This document shows, one piece after another, positions 11,915 to 23,058 of a stretch of 64,000 bases of DNA (positions are counted from its first letter, which is position 1; each line of letters begins with the position of its first letter). The position numbers and the translations under genes are program-made. The stretch comes from Piscicola geometra (Eukaryota > Annelida > Clitellata > Hirudinida > Piscicolidae), in NCBI GenBank assembly GCA_943735955.1, contig OX030956.1:10794944-10858943 (forward strand), given 5' to 3'. Below the pieces are notes generated by a model. That model was not told the DNA's origin. It worked only from the letters and a program-made list of their open reading frames with translations, and ran no database searches.

Positions 11915-14900
11915 ATGGCTTCAAAGCTGGACGTGAGAGTGGCTTCCTCGGTGAAGAAGGGCTCTCAGTTGTTGAGTGGAATCAAAACCAAACTCCTCAA
12001 GAGCCCCGCCAGCAAGAACTCAGAGATTTGTGAGTCTTTTCAACATTTACGTCAAAAACTTCAAAGATTTGGGGAAATTTCTTTCTATTTATTGTTTATT
12101 GATCTTGAATAGCGCCTGGGAATCTGCGTTCCAGGCTACGACCGCGCTGCATGCTCGAGTGCTTGTTTTTGTGAATGATTTCCGAATTTACGACTTTTCC
12201 ACTTCCCACCAAAACCCTCGAACCGCTATCTGTCGCGTGTGGCGTTTGATCTCTGAAATTATAAGTTTTGCCGCGGGCTGCGAAGTCAAACAAAACCCGA
12301 AGTGTCTGCCGGCATTTTCGACGCTTTACGACCTCAATTAACTCTCACCCATCCGAGATTTACTCGTCGGCCTTTTAGATGAGGTCTTTTGAGGCAGTAT
12401 GCTGTGTGGGGAGGTGTTGATGGGGGGGGAGTGTTGATGGGGTAGGGGGTGTTGATGGGGGGGGGGGTGTTGATGGGGGGGGGGGGGGTGTTGATGGGGG
12501 GGGGGGGAAGGGGGGAAGGAGGGTTATTTAATGGAGGAAATGCATCGACAACAACTTTATCTCCCTGCGCTGGAAGGCACTTTAGAACTCTCTTCAAGCC
12601 GACTGTCATGATAATAGTTGCAACAATTTTAAAAAACAATTTTTTAATGTTTTTGCAGGAAATAAAGTTTTTCTGCATTGAAAACTCGAGCTTCCTGTTT
12701 TGGTTAAATCAATATCACCTCTCCATATCTAAAGAACCGAAAAGTCGGAATTTAAATCGCAAAGTTGAAAGACGCAGGAGGGTGCAAGCGGCGGGAAACA
12801 CGATCACCTGCAGGCCTGTAATCCGCTAACAATGTGATTCCGCTTCCCACTTCATGCACGCTGGTGCTGGCGCTTAGGGAGTGTGAGGGCATAACGAGAC
12901 ATGTCGAAGTGTGGTTTGATTAGAGGTTTACGGAGTTTTTTAACATTTAAATCAATTGTGCATGGTAGGCCGTTTTGTAATTAGTTTTAATGTCCTGTAT
13001 TGTTTTGTTTTGTGTTTTATTATATTGTATTGTTTTGTTTTGTGTTTTATTATATTGTATTGTATTGTTTTGTGTTTTATTATATTGTTTTGTATTATAT
13101 GGTATTGTATTGTATTAAATGTTATTGTATTGTACATACTGTATTGTATTTCATTTTATAAAATAGACTCGATTATTAAGTTACGCAACGGTCTCGAGCA
13201 TGCATCACAATAAAAGGGGAAGGTATCCGTTGTTTGGAGTTGTTGAACTGACATTGCCTACTTTTTCTCTATTTTACAAATGCATTTTTAACTTTTGTGG
13301 TATAGCCCTAGTCGTATAAAAATGTATATTTTGATATAAATATGTATAATATACAATGTAAAATATACAATGTATAATATACAATGTATAATATACAATG
13401 TATAATATACAATGTATAATATACAATGTATAATATACAATGTATAATATACAATGTATAATATACAATGTATAATATACAATGTATAATATACAATGTA
13501 TAATATACAATGTATAATATACAATGTATAATATACAATGTATAATATACAATGTATAATATACAATGTATAATATACAATGTATAATATACAATGTATA
13601 ATATACAATGTATAATATACAATGTAAAATATACAATGTATAATATACAATGTATAATATCAATGTATAATATACAATGTATAATATACAATGTAAAATA
13701 TACAATGTATAATATACAATGTATAATATACAATGTAAAGTATACAATTTATAATATACAATGATATGATACACAATGTAAAATATACAATGTATATCAT
13801 ACAATGTATATGGTCCTAACACTTCCAAGAGCTGATAAAAAGCCTCTAAAAGATTAATCAAGGCCTTTTTATAGAGTATTTCTATTTCCGAATATTTATT
13901 GTTATGAAATTTTTTATTTATTTATTTTGATTTTATTTTTTTATGAGATGAAAATGCAATTTTCTTGTCGAAATATATTTTTTAAACAGACTCACAACTT
14001 CCACGAAAAACACCCGAGAAGTATCACCAGACAGACTTTTAAATGGAAAAGGAAATTTGAGCAACCATAAATTCACACAACTTAGCGTTTTGAAAACCTT
14101 GAATGAGTTTTTTGAGATTTAATTGTTTTTACTTTGTTAAAATACATTTTTCAGTTTTCTATAACAAATTAGTTTTCGTAACTTCAATCTATAAATCTTA
14201 AAAAACTAATGAAGTTTTAACAATAGGGAAACCGTGTTCAAAAGTAAATTTTAATCTTTAAAATGTTTGAACAATAATTTTTGATAAAACAGTAAAATTA
14301 AATAAATTGCTAGTTTAGGTGTAATACGCAAAATAATATAAATGTGATACTCAGCCGATGAAAGTATACGTTTACATAATATTTGCAACATTGTTTTTTC
14401 ATCCGGCCTTTTTCAAATACGAAAAAAGTTGCAAGCAGGTCATAAAGCTGTGATCTATCGTGGTCTCGCAAGGTTTTGCATAGTCGAAACTGCAGTAACA
14501 CAGTGTATAAGTTGTTCAGAAAAATATAAAATTAAAAAAACAGCGCTAAAGAGGCAATCAAAGTGCAAAAGTAACTGACGCCCGCCCAAGGCTCAACTGC
14601 CTGCAATGAGATGGAATGGTTCGTCGAAAGGTTGCTCGACTGGAAAAGAATAATCATCATCACCATCATCTTAGCATCATCATCATCACCTCAAGGTTGC
14701 TGAGAAAAACCTGGTGCGAGGATAAATCGTATTTTTAGCAAAAACATTTTAATGTTTTGCTGTAAAAAATGATTATAATAAAGATAAAATAATTCTCAGA
14801 ATAGGTTTCATCCTTCACAACAGTAATTGTCCCGAAACAAAAATGTTTTTATAGATTTTTTCGCTTCGTAAATACTGAAAAGAAGATGTATTTATAGAGT

Positions 14901-15609
14901 TTCCTGCATCCAGAACGAGTTTCAAATCTGGATCGAGACTACAGTCATCGGCCCACAGGGGCTGATTGAAGCGACGGATAAGAGTCTAAAGCCATCGTAA
15001 AGCAACAGCATCCTCATCATAAGACACGCCACTCAAATTTTACATCAAGATTTTCATATTATTTAATGGGAAGACTTCCGTCGAATCATAAAGAGCGCGT
15101 AAACAATAAAGCGAGAATTTAAAATTCTTTTGCATTTATTTTAGTTCTTAATAAAGTTTGCACTTGGAGCAACTCATGGTAGCTTATGTTTCCATGGCAG
15201 TTGTGCTTTCCACTTCCTTTCTACTCGGAAACCTTGAAGAGCAATCAAGGGAAGCTTTCCTTGCGTAATTGCCTGGGAAGATGATCTCTCATTCGGGCAT
15301 CTGGCTGACTCATCTGGAGATAGAAAAATACGCCGGCAGCTTTGGTGCAGCACCTGCGTGCTTGCAGAAGAGTTTGAAAGCTTTACTTTATCGCCATGTG
15401 TTTTTAAAGTATGTTTAGATTATTATGAAGCGGTCTTGAATTTGAGGAAAGAGCGCTATAGAAATTTATTTGATCGATTGATTATAGGAAATGTTGTGAG
15501 GGTAAAAAGATAATGAAACTGAAGTAGAGGATATGATGGTGGTGATGATGATGATGATGATGATGGAGAGGCTGAAAAGTGATGGTGTTGTTGATGATGA
15601 AGATGATGG

Positions 15610-15692
<83 letters not shown>

Positions 15693-15725
15693 AGGCTGAA
15701 AAGTGATGGTGTTGTTGATGATGAA

Positions 15726-15819
<94 letters not shown>

Positions 15820-15878
15820 AGGCTGAAAAGTGATGGTGTTGTTGATGGTGAAGATGATGTTGATGGTGAAGATGATGG

Positions 15879-15909
<31 letters not shown>

Positions 15910-18900
15910 ATCCATTTAAAGATCACTCAATGCCTTAAAAAAAAAAATTGATACGTTTTAATTACGATAATAACAATTGCAATAATAACAATAAAAAAAA
16001 TAAAAATAACAATAATAATACTTTTTTATTATCATCATCATCATCATCATCATCGTCATCATAATCATCATCATCATCATTCTAAGTTTTAACTGATGAA
16101 TAATTCAAAGGAATCGCAAACCCATCACCACGCAGACAAGATCATGCTGCAGCAAATGACTGAGGCTTTTGAAAGGAGTTACGGAAAGAACAAGAAGGTA
16201 ATTGATTTATTTATTCTCCCAACCTTCATTTTTGTATTTTTTTTATAGTTTATTTTTGTAGTCAAGCATACCCTGGATGGCATTCCAAGGTTATTTTGAG
16301 GCGTGTGATTCACGGAGGAACTCTTTGTTTTGCTTCGCAGTCTTGCAAAAATTGCACTTGGAGAATCGTTGGAGGTAAAAAGACTTGACTTGCCGTCTAT
16401 TACTCAGCTGTGCTTTTTGAGTAGTCTGCGATGTTTCTCTTGCCTTCAAAACGAATAGAAATTAATTTTAATAAATGTTTCATGTCTATGTTATTTATTA
16501 TTTGGTTTTTGCCACCCTTCATACTCATCTGTTTGTGAATTTAAAAAAATATATGTTGTGGCTACTAATCTTGTGTTTTAGTTCACTTTCCAACGCCCAT
16601 CTGCCTCTTTCTGAATTTTAAAATTTCATTTTCCAGGCAGAAGACATGACGGTTGATGAGTTTGAGCTGATGAAAACAGTGGGCACAGGCTCGTTTGGGG
16701 TGGTTCTGCTGGCGAAGAAACGAAAAAGTGATGATGTTCATGCCATCAAAATCCTCAACAAAAAATCGGTGAGTTTGTGTCGGTAGGAGGGGGTTGGTTC
16801 CGATCAAAATGTGGAATGGTGGGCAGGCTATTAGAAGGATCCATAGATGGTTGTTTCCGAATGTCTAAGATTCAGGAAAAACGACTGAAGAAGCAAACTC
16901 CGTTCACGACTATAAAAAAAGCAAAATTGAATAATTTTATTACTTAGTTATTCAAAGATGAAAAGGAATATATAAAATATTTATTACTTGAAACAAGGTT
17001 AAAAATCAGGTCTCGATGCTTGAGTCTTGAGAGCGTAATCATCAAACAAGATGTTACTTGCAAGACCATTATCGAGCAATTGCAATATCGTGTATGAGGC
17101 AGATAACATAAAAGACCTCTCCATTTGCGTTCTTTTCGTTTTCTTTCCATTAACTTTTTATTTCTTCTTAAACAAAGTATTTAAAATTAAAAATTAAAAT
17201 TAAGTGAAAAATATAAAGAAAATAGACCTTCAATCTCGTAAATAGTTTTCGAGGCCTGATAAAACTGAATCAAAGACAAACGATGTTGCTTTCAAGTGTC
17301 TCCAGAGGGCGACCATGGTCCATGACGTCGTCTTGAGAAGTCATTTAATTCTCTTTTTCAAAATGAGGATTTTGAAGTTTATATTTATTAATAATTTATT
17401 AAAATATAAATTGTTTTTTTAATACTTAGAAAACTACTTAGAAGATTCAATTTCCGGGAGAGATTATCGGATAAGATTCGAGTGGTGATGGAGAAGAAGA
17501 TGAGATCTGAAGATGATAATGACTACGGATGACTAAAGAGATGCTGACGATTCTGGTTTTTAAAGTTTCAAAAACAAGGAAAAATACTAGAAAAAATGCG
17601 CCAAACACAACTCCAGAACATGCTTAGTCATATCAAAAAGCGACGGCATGTAGAGAAGTGAATGGAATTATGGATTTTATGCTTTTGCGACGTGCATCGG
17701 GAATGAATGATGAGGAGACAGTCTCGTGTTGGAGGAAGTTCATTGATTAGCATCGATTCATGGCGGTTATTAGTAAATAGAGGGATGCTTTGAATGGAAA
17801 AGACGTGTTAGAACGCAAAGGAGGAAGTTTGATATAGATTTTGAAAGGTTGGAAAATATGTTTAAACTGTTTTTAAGGTTTTGAAATGTACATATAGTTT
17901 ACATAAATGTTTTACAATTACACTAAAATAAAAAATAAAAAAAATTTATTTTCGGGAAGATTATATTTAATGCATTTCTAATTGCAGTTGCGTGGATGCT
18001 CCAAATTGCTATGGAAATAATAACCAGTATCTTCGTCTTTGCAATTATTTAAAATAGTTTATCGTTTAAAACTCTACAATTGTTTAAAACTCGTCAATTT
18101 TTAAAAACTCGTCAATTTTTAAAAACTATTTATTTGTTTAAAACTATTTAATTGGTTAAAACTATTTAATTGGTTAAAACTATTTAATTGTTTAAAACTA
18201 TTTAATTGTTTAAAACTATTTAATTGTTTAAAACTATTTAATTGTTTAAAACTATTTAATTGTTTAAAACTATTTAATTGTTTAAAACTATTTAATTGTT
18301 TAAAACTATTTAATTGTTTAAAACTATTTAATTGTTTAAAACTATTTAATTGTTTAAAACGGTTTAATTGTTTAAAACTATTTAATTGTTCAAAACTATT
18401 TAATTGTTTAAAACTATTTAATTGTTTAAAACTATTTAATTGTTTAAAACTTTAATTGTTTAAAACTATTTAATTTTTTAAAACTATCTAATTGTTTTAA
18501 ACTATTTAATTTTTTAAATCTCTTTAATTTTTAAAAATGGTTGAACTAATTAAAATTATTATATCATTTGAAATTAATTGATTTTGTAAAGTTATTTCAT
18601 CATTTGGCATGTGAAAGTAATAATAAATGATACTTGTTCAGTTCATTTTTTCTTAAAATTGTCGCTTAAACTTAATTTGCATGAAGTAAACATAGGAAGT
18701 ATCAATAATAATATTTTATAAAAATTAAATGACGATAGAGACATTCCCCCAACAGTTAGTGGAAATGAAACAAGTGGAACACACTCTGAGCGAGAAGAGG
18801 ATCCTCAACGCGGTTGACTTTCCGTTCATCGTGAAGCTGCACCACCACTTCATGGTGGCAGGGTGGTGGATGCTTTGATGGTGGCAGGGTGGTGGATGCT

Positions 18901-21900
18901 TTGGTGGGGGGAAGGATGCTTTGATTGTATTTTATTCCACCACCACCACTGCAACCCCAACCACCACCAGAGTGCCACCAAGTTGTACATGGTGATGGAG
19001 TACTGTGTTGGAGGCGAGATTTTCAGACTGCTGCGAAACAACAAGAGATTCTCGTGAGTGTTTTTTACAAGTTTCCTCTTCCATCTGTTTGTCTGTCCTT
19101 CCATGTTCTCTTCCATCTGTTTGTCTGTCCTTCCATGTTCTCTTCCATCTGTTTGTCTGTCCTTCCATGTTCTCTTCCATCTGTTTGTCTAGCAACCCCA
19201 ATCGATTTTTAAAACATGTTCATTTTTTAAAATTGAAACGCTCAAATTGTAGATTTTGATTTACTGATTTTAAATACGTTAACCAAATTTTAATTTGTTT
19301 GTTTAAAAAAAAGTTATACCTATTTTAAAATTTAAAAAGAACACATTTTTTGTACCGTTTTTACGTCATAATCTATAAGCAATTCACGGCCCCCTCACAA
19401 AACAGAAATATTGTTTTTTTGTCATAACTTTTGTTTTTTTCTTCTTATATTGTTGAAAATCACTAGTTTTATTTAATTTGATACAAGGAATCAGAATTAA
19501 AAGTTAAAAGAATTATATCTTTCAAAATGACAAAGTTATTAACATTTTAAAAGCTTCACTTATGGAAGAAATCAACCTTTACAGTAGTTTATTCTTATTA
19601 ATTATTATATACTTTTTTAAAATTGAAACGCTCAAATCGTAGATTTTGATTTACTGATTTTAAATACGTTAACCAAATTTTAATTTGTTTGTTTAAAAAA
19701 AAGTTATACGTATTTTAACTTAATAACTTAACAATTTTGTGTTAAGTCGAAAGCATGTACACTTTAAAATCTATTTCGTATACTTAAAAAATGTTTTTTC
19801 AAAACTTTTTTTACAGAATTTTATTGAGTATAATCTATACTTTTTCAATAACTTTCTTAAGTAAAAACTATCTTTTTTGATTCCCGAATTACTAAATTTA
19901 GAGCTTTGCCTTGAGTTTTCTGGCTTCTCACTTAATATTTATTCAACTTAAGAAAAATATAATGATAGATTATTTAAAGACGAATCTAATTATGTATAAT
20001 TCAATATTATACGTAATTTTTTGGTTAGCGCATTAAAAAATGAATAAGTACGTATAAAAAGTAGCAGTCCCTAAATTATAGCTTTTTACTGTTACGCTAG
20101 ATTCAAGGGATATTTTGATTAAAATCCTTTTATTTGAAAGCTTACATAATATATAATTTATTTTTAAAATACTCATTTAAAAGATAATGAAATTGTCTTT
20201 CATGCACTTGCTTTTTTTATTTCGATAGAATTACGCATAACTTAAATTTTAAGACTTTTCTATAATTTTACTGTAAAACGTCACTTTTGCTCATTAGCAT
20301 AAGTCGATTGGGGTTGCTAGTTTGTCTGTCCTTCCATGTTCTCCTCCATCTGTTTGTCTGTCCTTCCATGTTCTCCTCCATCTGTTTGTCTGTCTTTCCA
20401 TGTTCCCTTCCATCTGTTTGTCTGTTCTTCCATGTTCCCCTCCTTCTGTTTGATTTGGCAGTTTCTCCTTTCACAAGACGTCCTTGTTTGTTCTCCCGTC
20501 TGCCGAGCGTGCTCCTTCATAAATCGGTAGCGTTGCAAACATGAAAGCCTCCTCGCAAATAAATGTCCGCATAAGCCACCTGCTGTTTATCGCCGAAATG
20601 CAATTACTTTTTTTCCCGATGGTTATTAAATTACCTTTCTCCAAGCTATAACAACACAAATTGGCTCACTATTATGTAACTTATGTATAAAAAAAAGACC
20701 TTAAATTATCTAATCAATTACCAGCACAATCATGCTGCCAAAACAATCACTAGAAACCCACAAAATGCCCACTCATCACACGTCCTTCATGCCAGTACCT
20801 CACCCATTGCGGAGAAATGAGCCCTATTTGAAGCTTCAAAGAGCCTTCTCACGCCAGTCAACAAATTTCAGCAGCTAAATACTTCACCCACACAAACACT
20901 CGACCATTTACGCAACAGTCGATTAAATCCTCAATTGAATTCTAATAAAAATGGAAAAAATAGCCTTTGAAAACCCAAACACCAAAACTAAATTAAACTC
21001 TTATAAACAAAACAAAAAACAAAATATTGTAAAAAAATCAAAAACACCACAGGGAAAAAAACAGTCAGTTCTACGCCTCGCAAATCGTCCTGGTGCTGGA
21101 GTACCTGCACAGCTGTGGAGTCATGTACCGAGACCTCAAGCCAGAGAACATCCTCATCGACTCCTCTGGCTACATCAAGGTTCGCCATCATCATCATCAT
21201 GAGCATTAGCATCATCATCATCATCATCATCGTCATCATGAGCGTCATAATCATCATCAGCAGCAGCAGCAGTATCATCAGCATCATTAGAGACTAGAAT
21301 AACCCGTCATTTGAGATGAGATAAATAAACAAACAAAATATTTTTCAGCTCTTAAATATTTCATGTAGTGTAATTATTTCAAGACATTTTCTTCTTGTTC
21401 GAAAGAAATTGCACACACCGCCTCTTACCAAACGAGAATTTCTCACCACGAGTGTATTTATCTTTCGTGTTTTATAAAAACTAAATGAGAGGTCTCGAGG
21501 GTGCTTGCGTAACATCGCTCATTTAAGTTCTTCTCAATGCAAATGTTCGTTACGCAATCACCATTTTGGCATCGTTATTAACGATGGATTATTGGAGCTT
21601 GCGTGAATGCAACCCTGGAGAAACTTAATGATTGAGTAAATAAACAAGGGTATGAATTTATAAACATAACAACAACAACAACAACAACAATAATAATGAT
21701 AATAATAATTATTATTATTATAAAAGTAATAAAACACATTGTGTCTAATTCTTTAGAGGGCCGTAAAGAATATTGTATGCGCTTTCTTAAAAATTGTTTT
21801 TGAAAGATTTTATTTAAACTTTTGATTCTTTGGGGTTTTTTCAAATTTTCTAGAACCTTCACTGCTGAATTTATCAAAATCATCATCATCATAACCACCA

Positions 21901-23058
21901 CTCTCCTCATATTAATCGTGATCATCATCAGCATGACCTCCCACAGATAGCTGACTTTGGCTTCTCGAAAAAGACGAAGAAGGCCACCTACACACTGTGT
22001 GGTACTCCCGACTACCTGTCGCCTGAGATGATCCTTTCCAAGGTGCCCTGGCGAATAAAACTTGATTAATGCAAAATAGTTTCATATTGTTCCCCAAGTC
22101 TTCAGTCGAATGCAGACCCTTACCAGGCATCAATCAATCAATCAATCAATCAATCGATCGATCAACCCGTCAAATATATTTATATAGCGCTTTTTCATAA
22201 GATTGAAAGAGACATGTTGTTCCCTCCTCTTGACAGGGCTACTCCAAGATGGTGGACTGGTGGGCGCTAGGGGTGTTCATCTTTGAAATGGTTTCAGGAT
22301 ACACGGCCTTCTACTCCAGCAGGCCCATCAAATGCTACGAAAAGATCATCTCAGGAGTCGTCAGTCGATTGACAAAAAAGCTTTTATATATTTGTGCAAA
22401 ATATGTTTTATAAATATATATAATAAATAGATAAGCTTTTAATTTATTTAGTGTGTATTAATTTTAAAAAATTAAATCGAAAACTACCCCTCCAGTTCAC
22501 AATGCCAAAGAGTTTCAGCAAGGAGTTGGTTGACCTAATCAAAAACCTCTTGAAGGTCGATGCGAGCCAGCGCCTCGGAGGCCTGAAGAACGGAGCAGAC
22601 GACGTCAAGAACCACGCCTGGTTCTCAGACCTGGACTGGTTCGATGTGTACAACAAAAAAGTTGGTTCCAATTACTTTTTCGATTGTTTTATTTCATCTT
22701 TGACATTTTGAAGGAAATCAGGAAAAAATAAATATATAAAATATATTTTTTAAATAAATATCTTAAAATATAGATAAATATAGGTACTTTAATAGAGAAA
22801 TATTAAATATATTTTTTTTAATGTAGTTCCTAATGAACTATACCTATTCAATGCATTTTATACAACATTCAAAGTTCAAGTTTAAACGTTTGTCTGCCAT
22901 TCCACCCCCCACGGCAGATTCCTCCGCCCTACACGCCCACCCTCAGAGGCAAGTACGACACGACACACTTCGACGAATACGAGGAGGAAAGTGGTCTGGC
23001 AGACGACGCATTGAACGAGGAGAACACGAAATACGACGATCTTTTTGCGGACTTTTAG
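11915..23058 (+). CDS. cAMP-dependent protein kinase catalytic subunit-like (AGC Ser/Thr kinase)
   Basis: Phosphorylates Ser/Thr; PKA-type, normally held by a regulatory subunit until cAMP binds. Exons 11915-12029, 16136-16197, 16637-16768, 18756-18854, 18971-19053, 21053-21179, 21947-22042, 22237-22359, 22496-22660, 22918-23058; all frames join, 380 aa. Glycine loop GTGSFG at 75-80, K97, alpha-C E116, YRDLKPEN with D191, DFG D209, activation-loop T222 in TLCGTP, SPE replacing APE, C-terminal FADF matching the PKA FxxF end. The acidic residues that read substrate arginines in PKA (E127, E170, E230) are kept as E152, E195, E255. Differences: Ala rather than myristoylated Gly at position 2, Tyr221 in place of the PKA Trp196, a longer tail lacking the usual RVS site. 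Introns carry minisatellites and a DNA transposon. The 116-bp fourth intron was placed by alignment length. Exon 2 is the least certain. Confidence 0.9.
12419..12530 (+). repeat. G-run minisatellite GTGTTGATGGGG
   Basis: Lies in the first kinase intron. Tracts of 4-12 G separated by tgttgat recur at least six times, a pattern able to form G-quadruplexes on the + strand. Confidence 0.75.
12990..13150. repeat. TATTGTTTTG-type degenerate tandem repeat
   Basis: Kinase intron 1. Units of about 30-40 bp built from ttgttttgtgttttattata, decaying into TATTGTAT pentamers at the 3' side. Confidence 0.65.
13343..13810. repeat. 14-bp minisatellite aatatacaatgtat, about 33 copies
   Basis: A nearly perfect 14-bp array in kinase intron 1, with single-base variants and one 1-bp deletion near 13659. 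It opens chance Ile/Tyr/Leu frames on the minus strand; these are not genes. Confidence 0.9.
15438..15484 (+). mobile_element. SINE-type 3' tail
   Basis: Contains aaagagcgctatagaaattt followed by ATTTGATCGATTGATT. It lies in kinase intron 1 directly upstream of the GAT array. Confidence 0.5.
15528..15912. repeat. GAT array with about 125-bp higher-order period
   Basis: GAT triplets interrupted three times by the same spacer (ggagaggctgaaaagtgatg followed by gtgttgttgatg) at about 15565, 15689 and 15816. The periodic spacer shows duplication of a compound unit rather than simple slippage. Confidence 0.85.
18040..18535. repeat. 19-bp minisatellite taattgtttaaaactattt, about 20-25 copies
   Basis: AT-rich near-perfect array in kinase intron 3, degenerating at both ends. 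Confidence 0.9.
18855..18970 (+). other. Short 116-bp kinase intron made of a 34-bp repeat
   Basis: The donor ATG|GTGGCAGG sits inside a repeat (gtggcagggtggtggatgct) that is duplicated within the intron; the acceptor is ACCACCAG. Removing it gives exactly the PKA length between the alpha-C/beta-4 segment and LYMVMEY. A second identical donor lies one repeat downstream. Confidence 0.65.
19083..20450. repeat. 32-bp minisatellite split by an inserted element
   Basis: Units of tcttccatctgtttgtctgt plus ccttccatgttc occupy 19083-19190 and continue at 20320-20450. The 1126-bp stretch between them is the inverted-repeat element at 19192-20317. Confidence 0.8.
19192..20317. mobile_element. Non-autonomous TIR DNA element flanked by TA
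   Basis: Both ends carry the perfect 14-bp inverted repeat GCAACCCCAATCGA (19192-19205; complement at 20304-20317), each flanked outside by TA. The element interrupts a 32-bp minisatellite, so the insertion site is visible. TA flanks suggest the Tc1/mariner style of target duplication, but the terminal sequence matches no family I recognise. There is no transposase frame; the inside is AT-rich and holds a direct duplication of about 105 bp (about 19221-19325 and 19615-19720). Confidence 0.7.
21186..21290. repeat. ATC/CAT trinucleotide array after kinase exon 6
   Basis: Starts 7 bp after the donor at 21180 and consists of CAT/ATC triplets with AGC interruptions. Confidence 0.8.
22128..22215 (-). 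mobile_element. SINE-type 3' tail in a kinase intron
   Basis: ATCAATCAATC repeats lead into tatatttatatagcgctttt, the reverse-strand form of the tail family at 6794, 8793 and 15438. It fills most of the intron before kinase exon 8. Confidence 0.45.

Noticed and set aside
13274..13861. Long minus-strand Ile/Tyr/Leu open frames
   Set aside because: Produced by the 14-bp array, whose unit lacks stops in several frames.
15456..15951. Poly-Asp, poly-Met, poly-His and poly-Ser open frames
   Set aside because: GAT array read in different phases; no link to a non-repeat exon.
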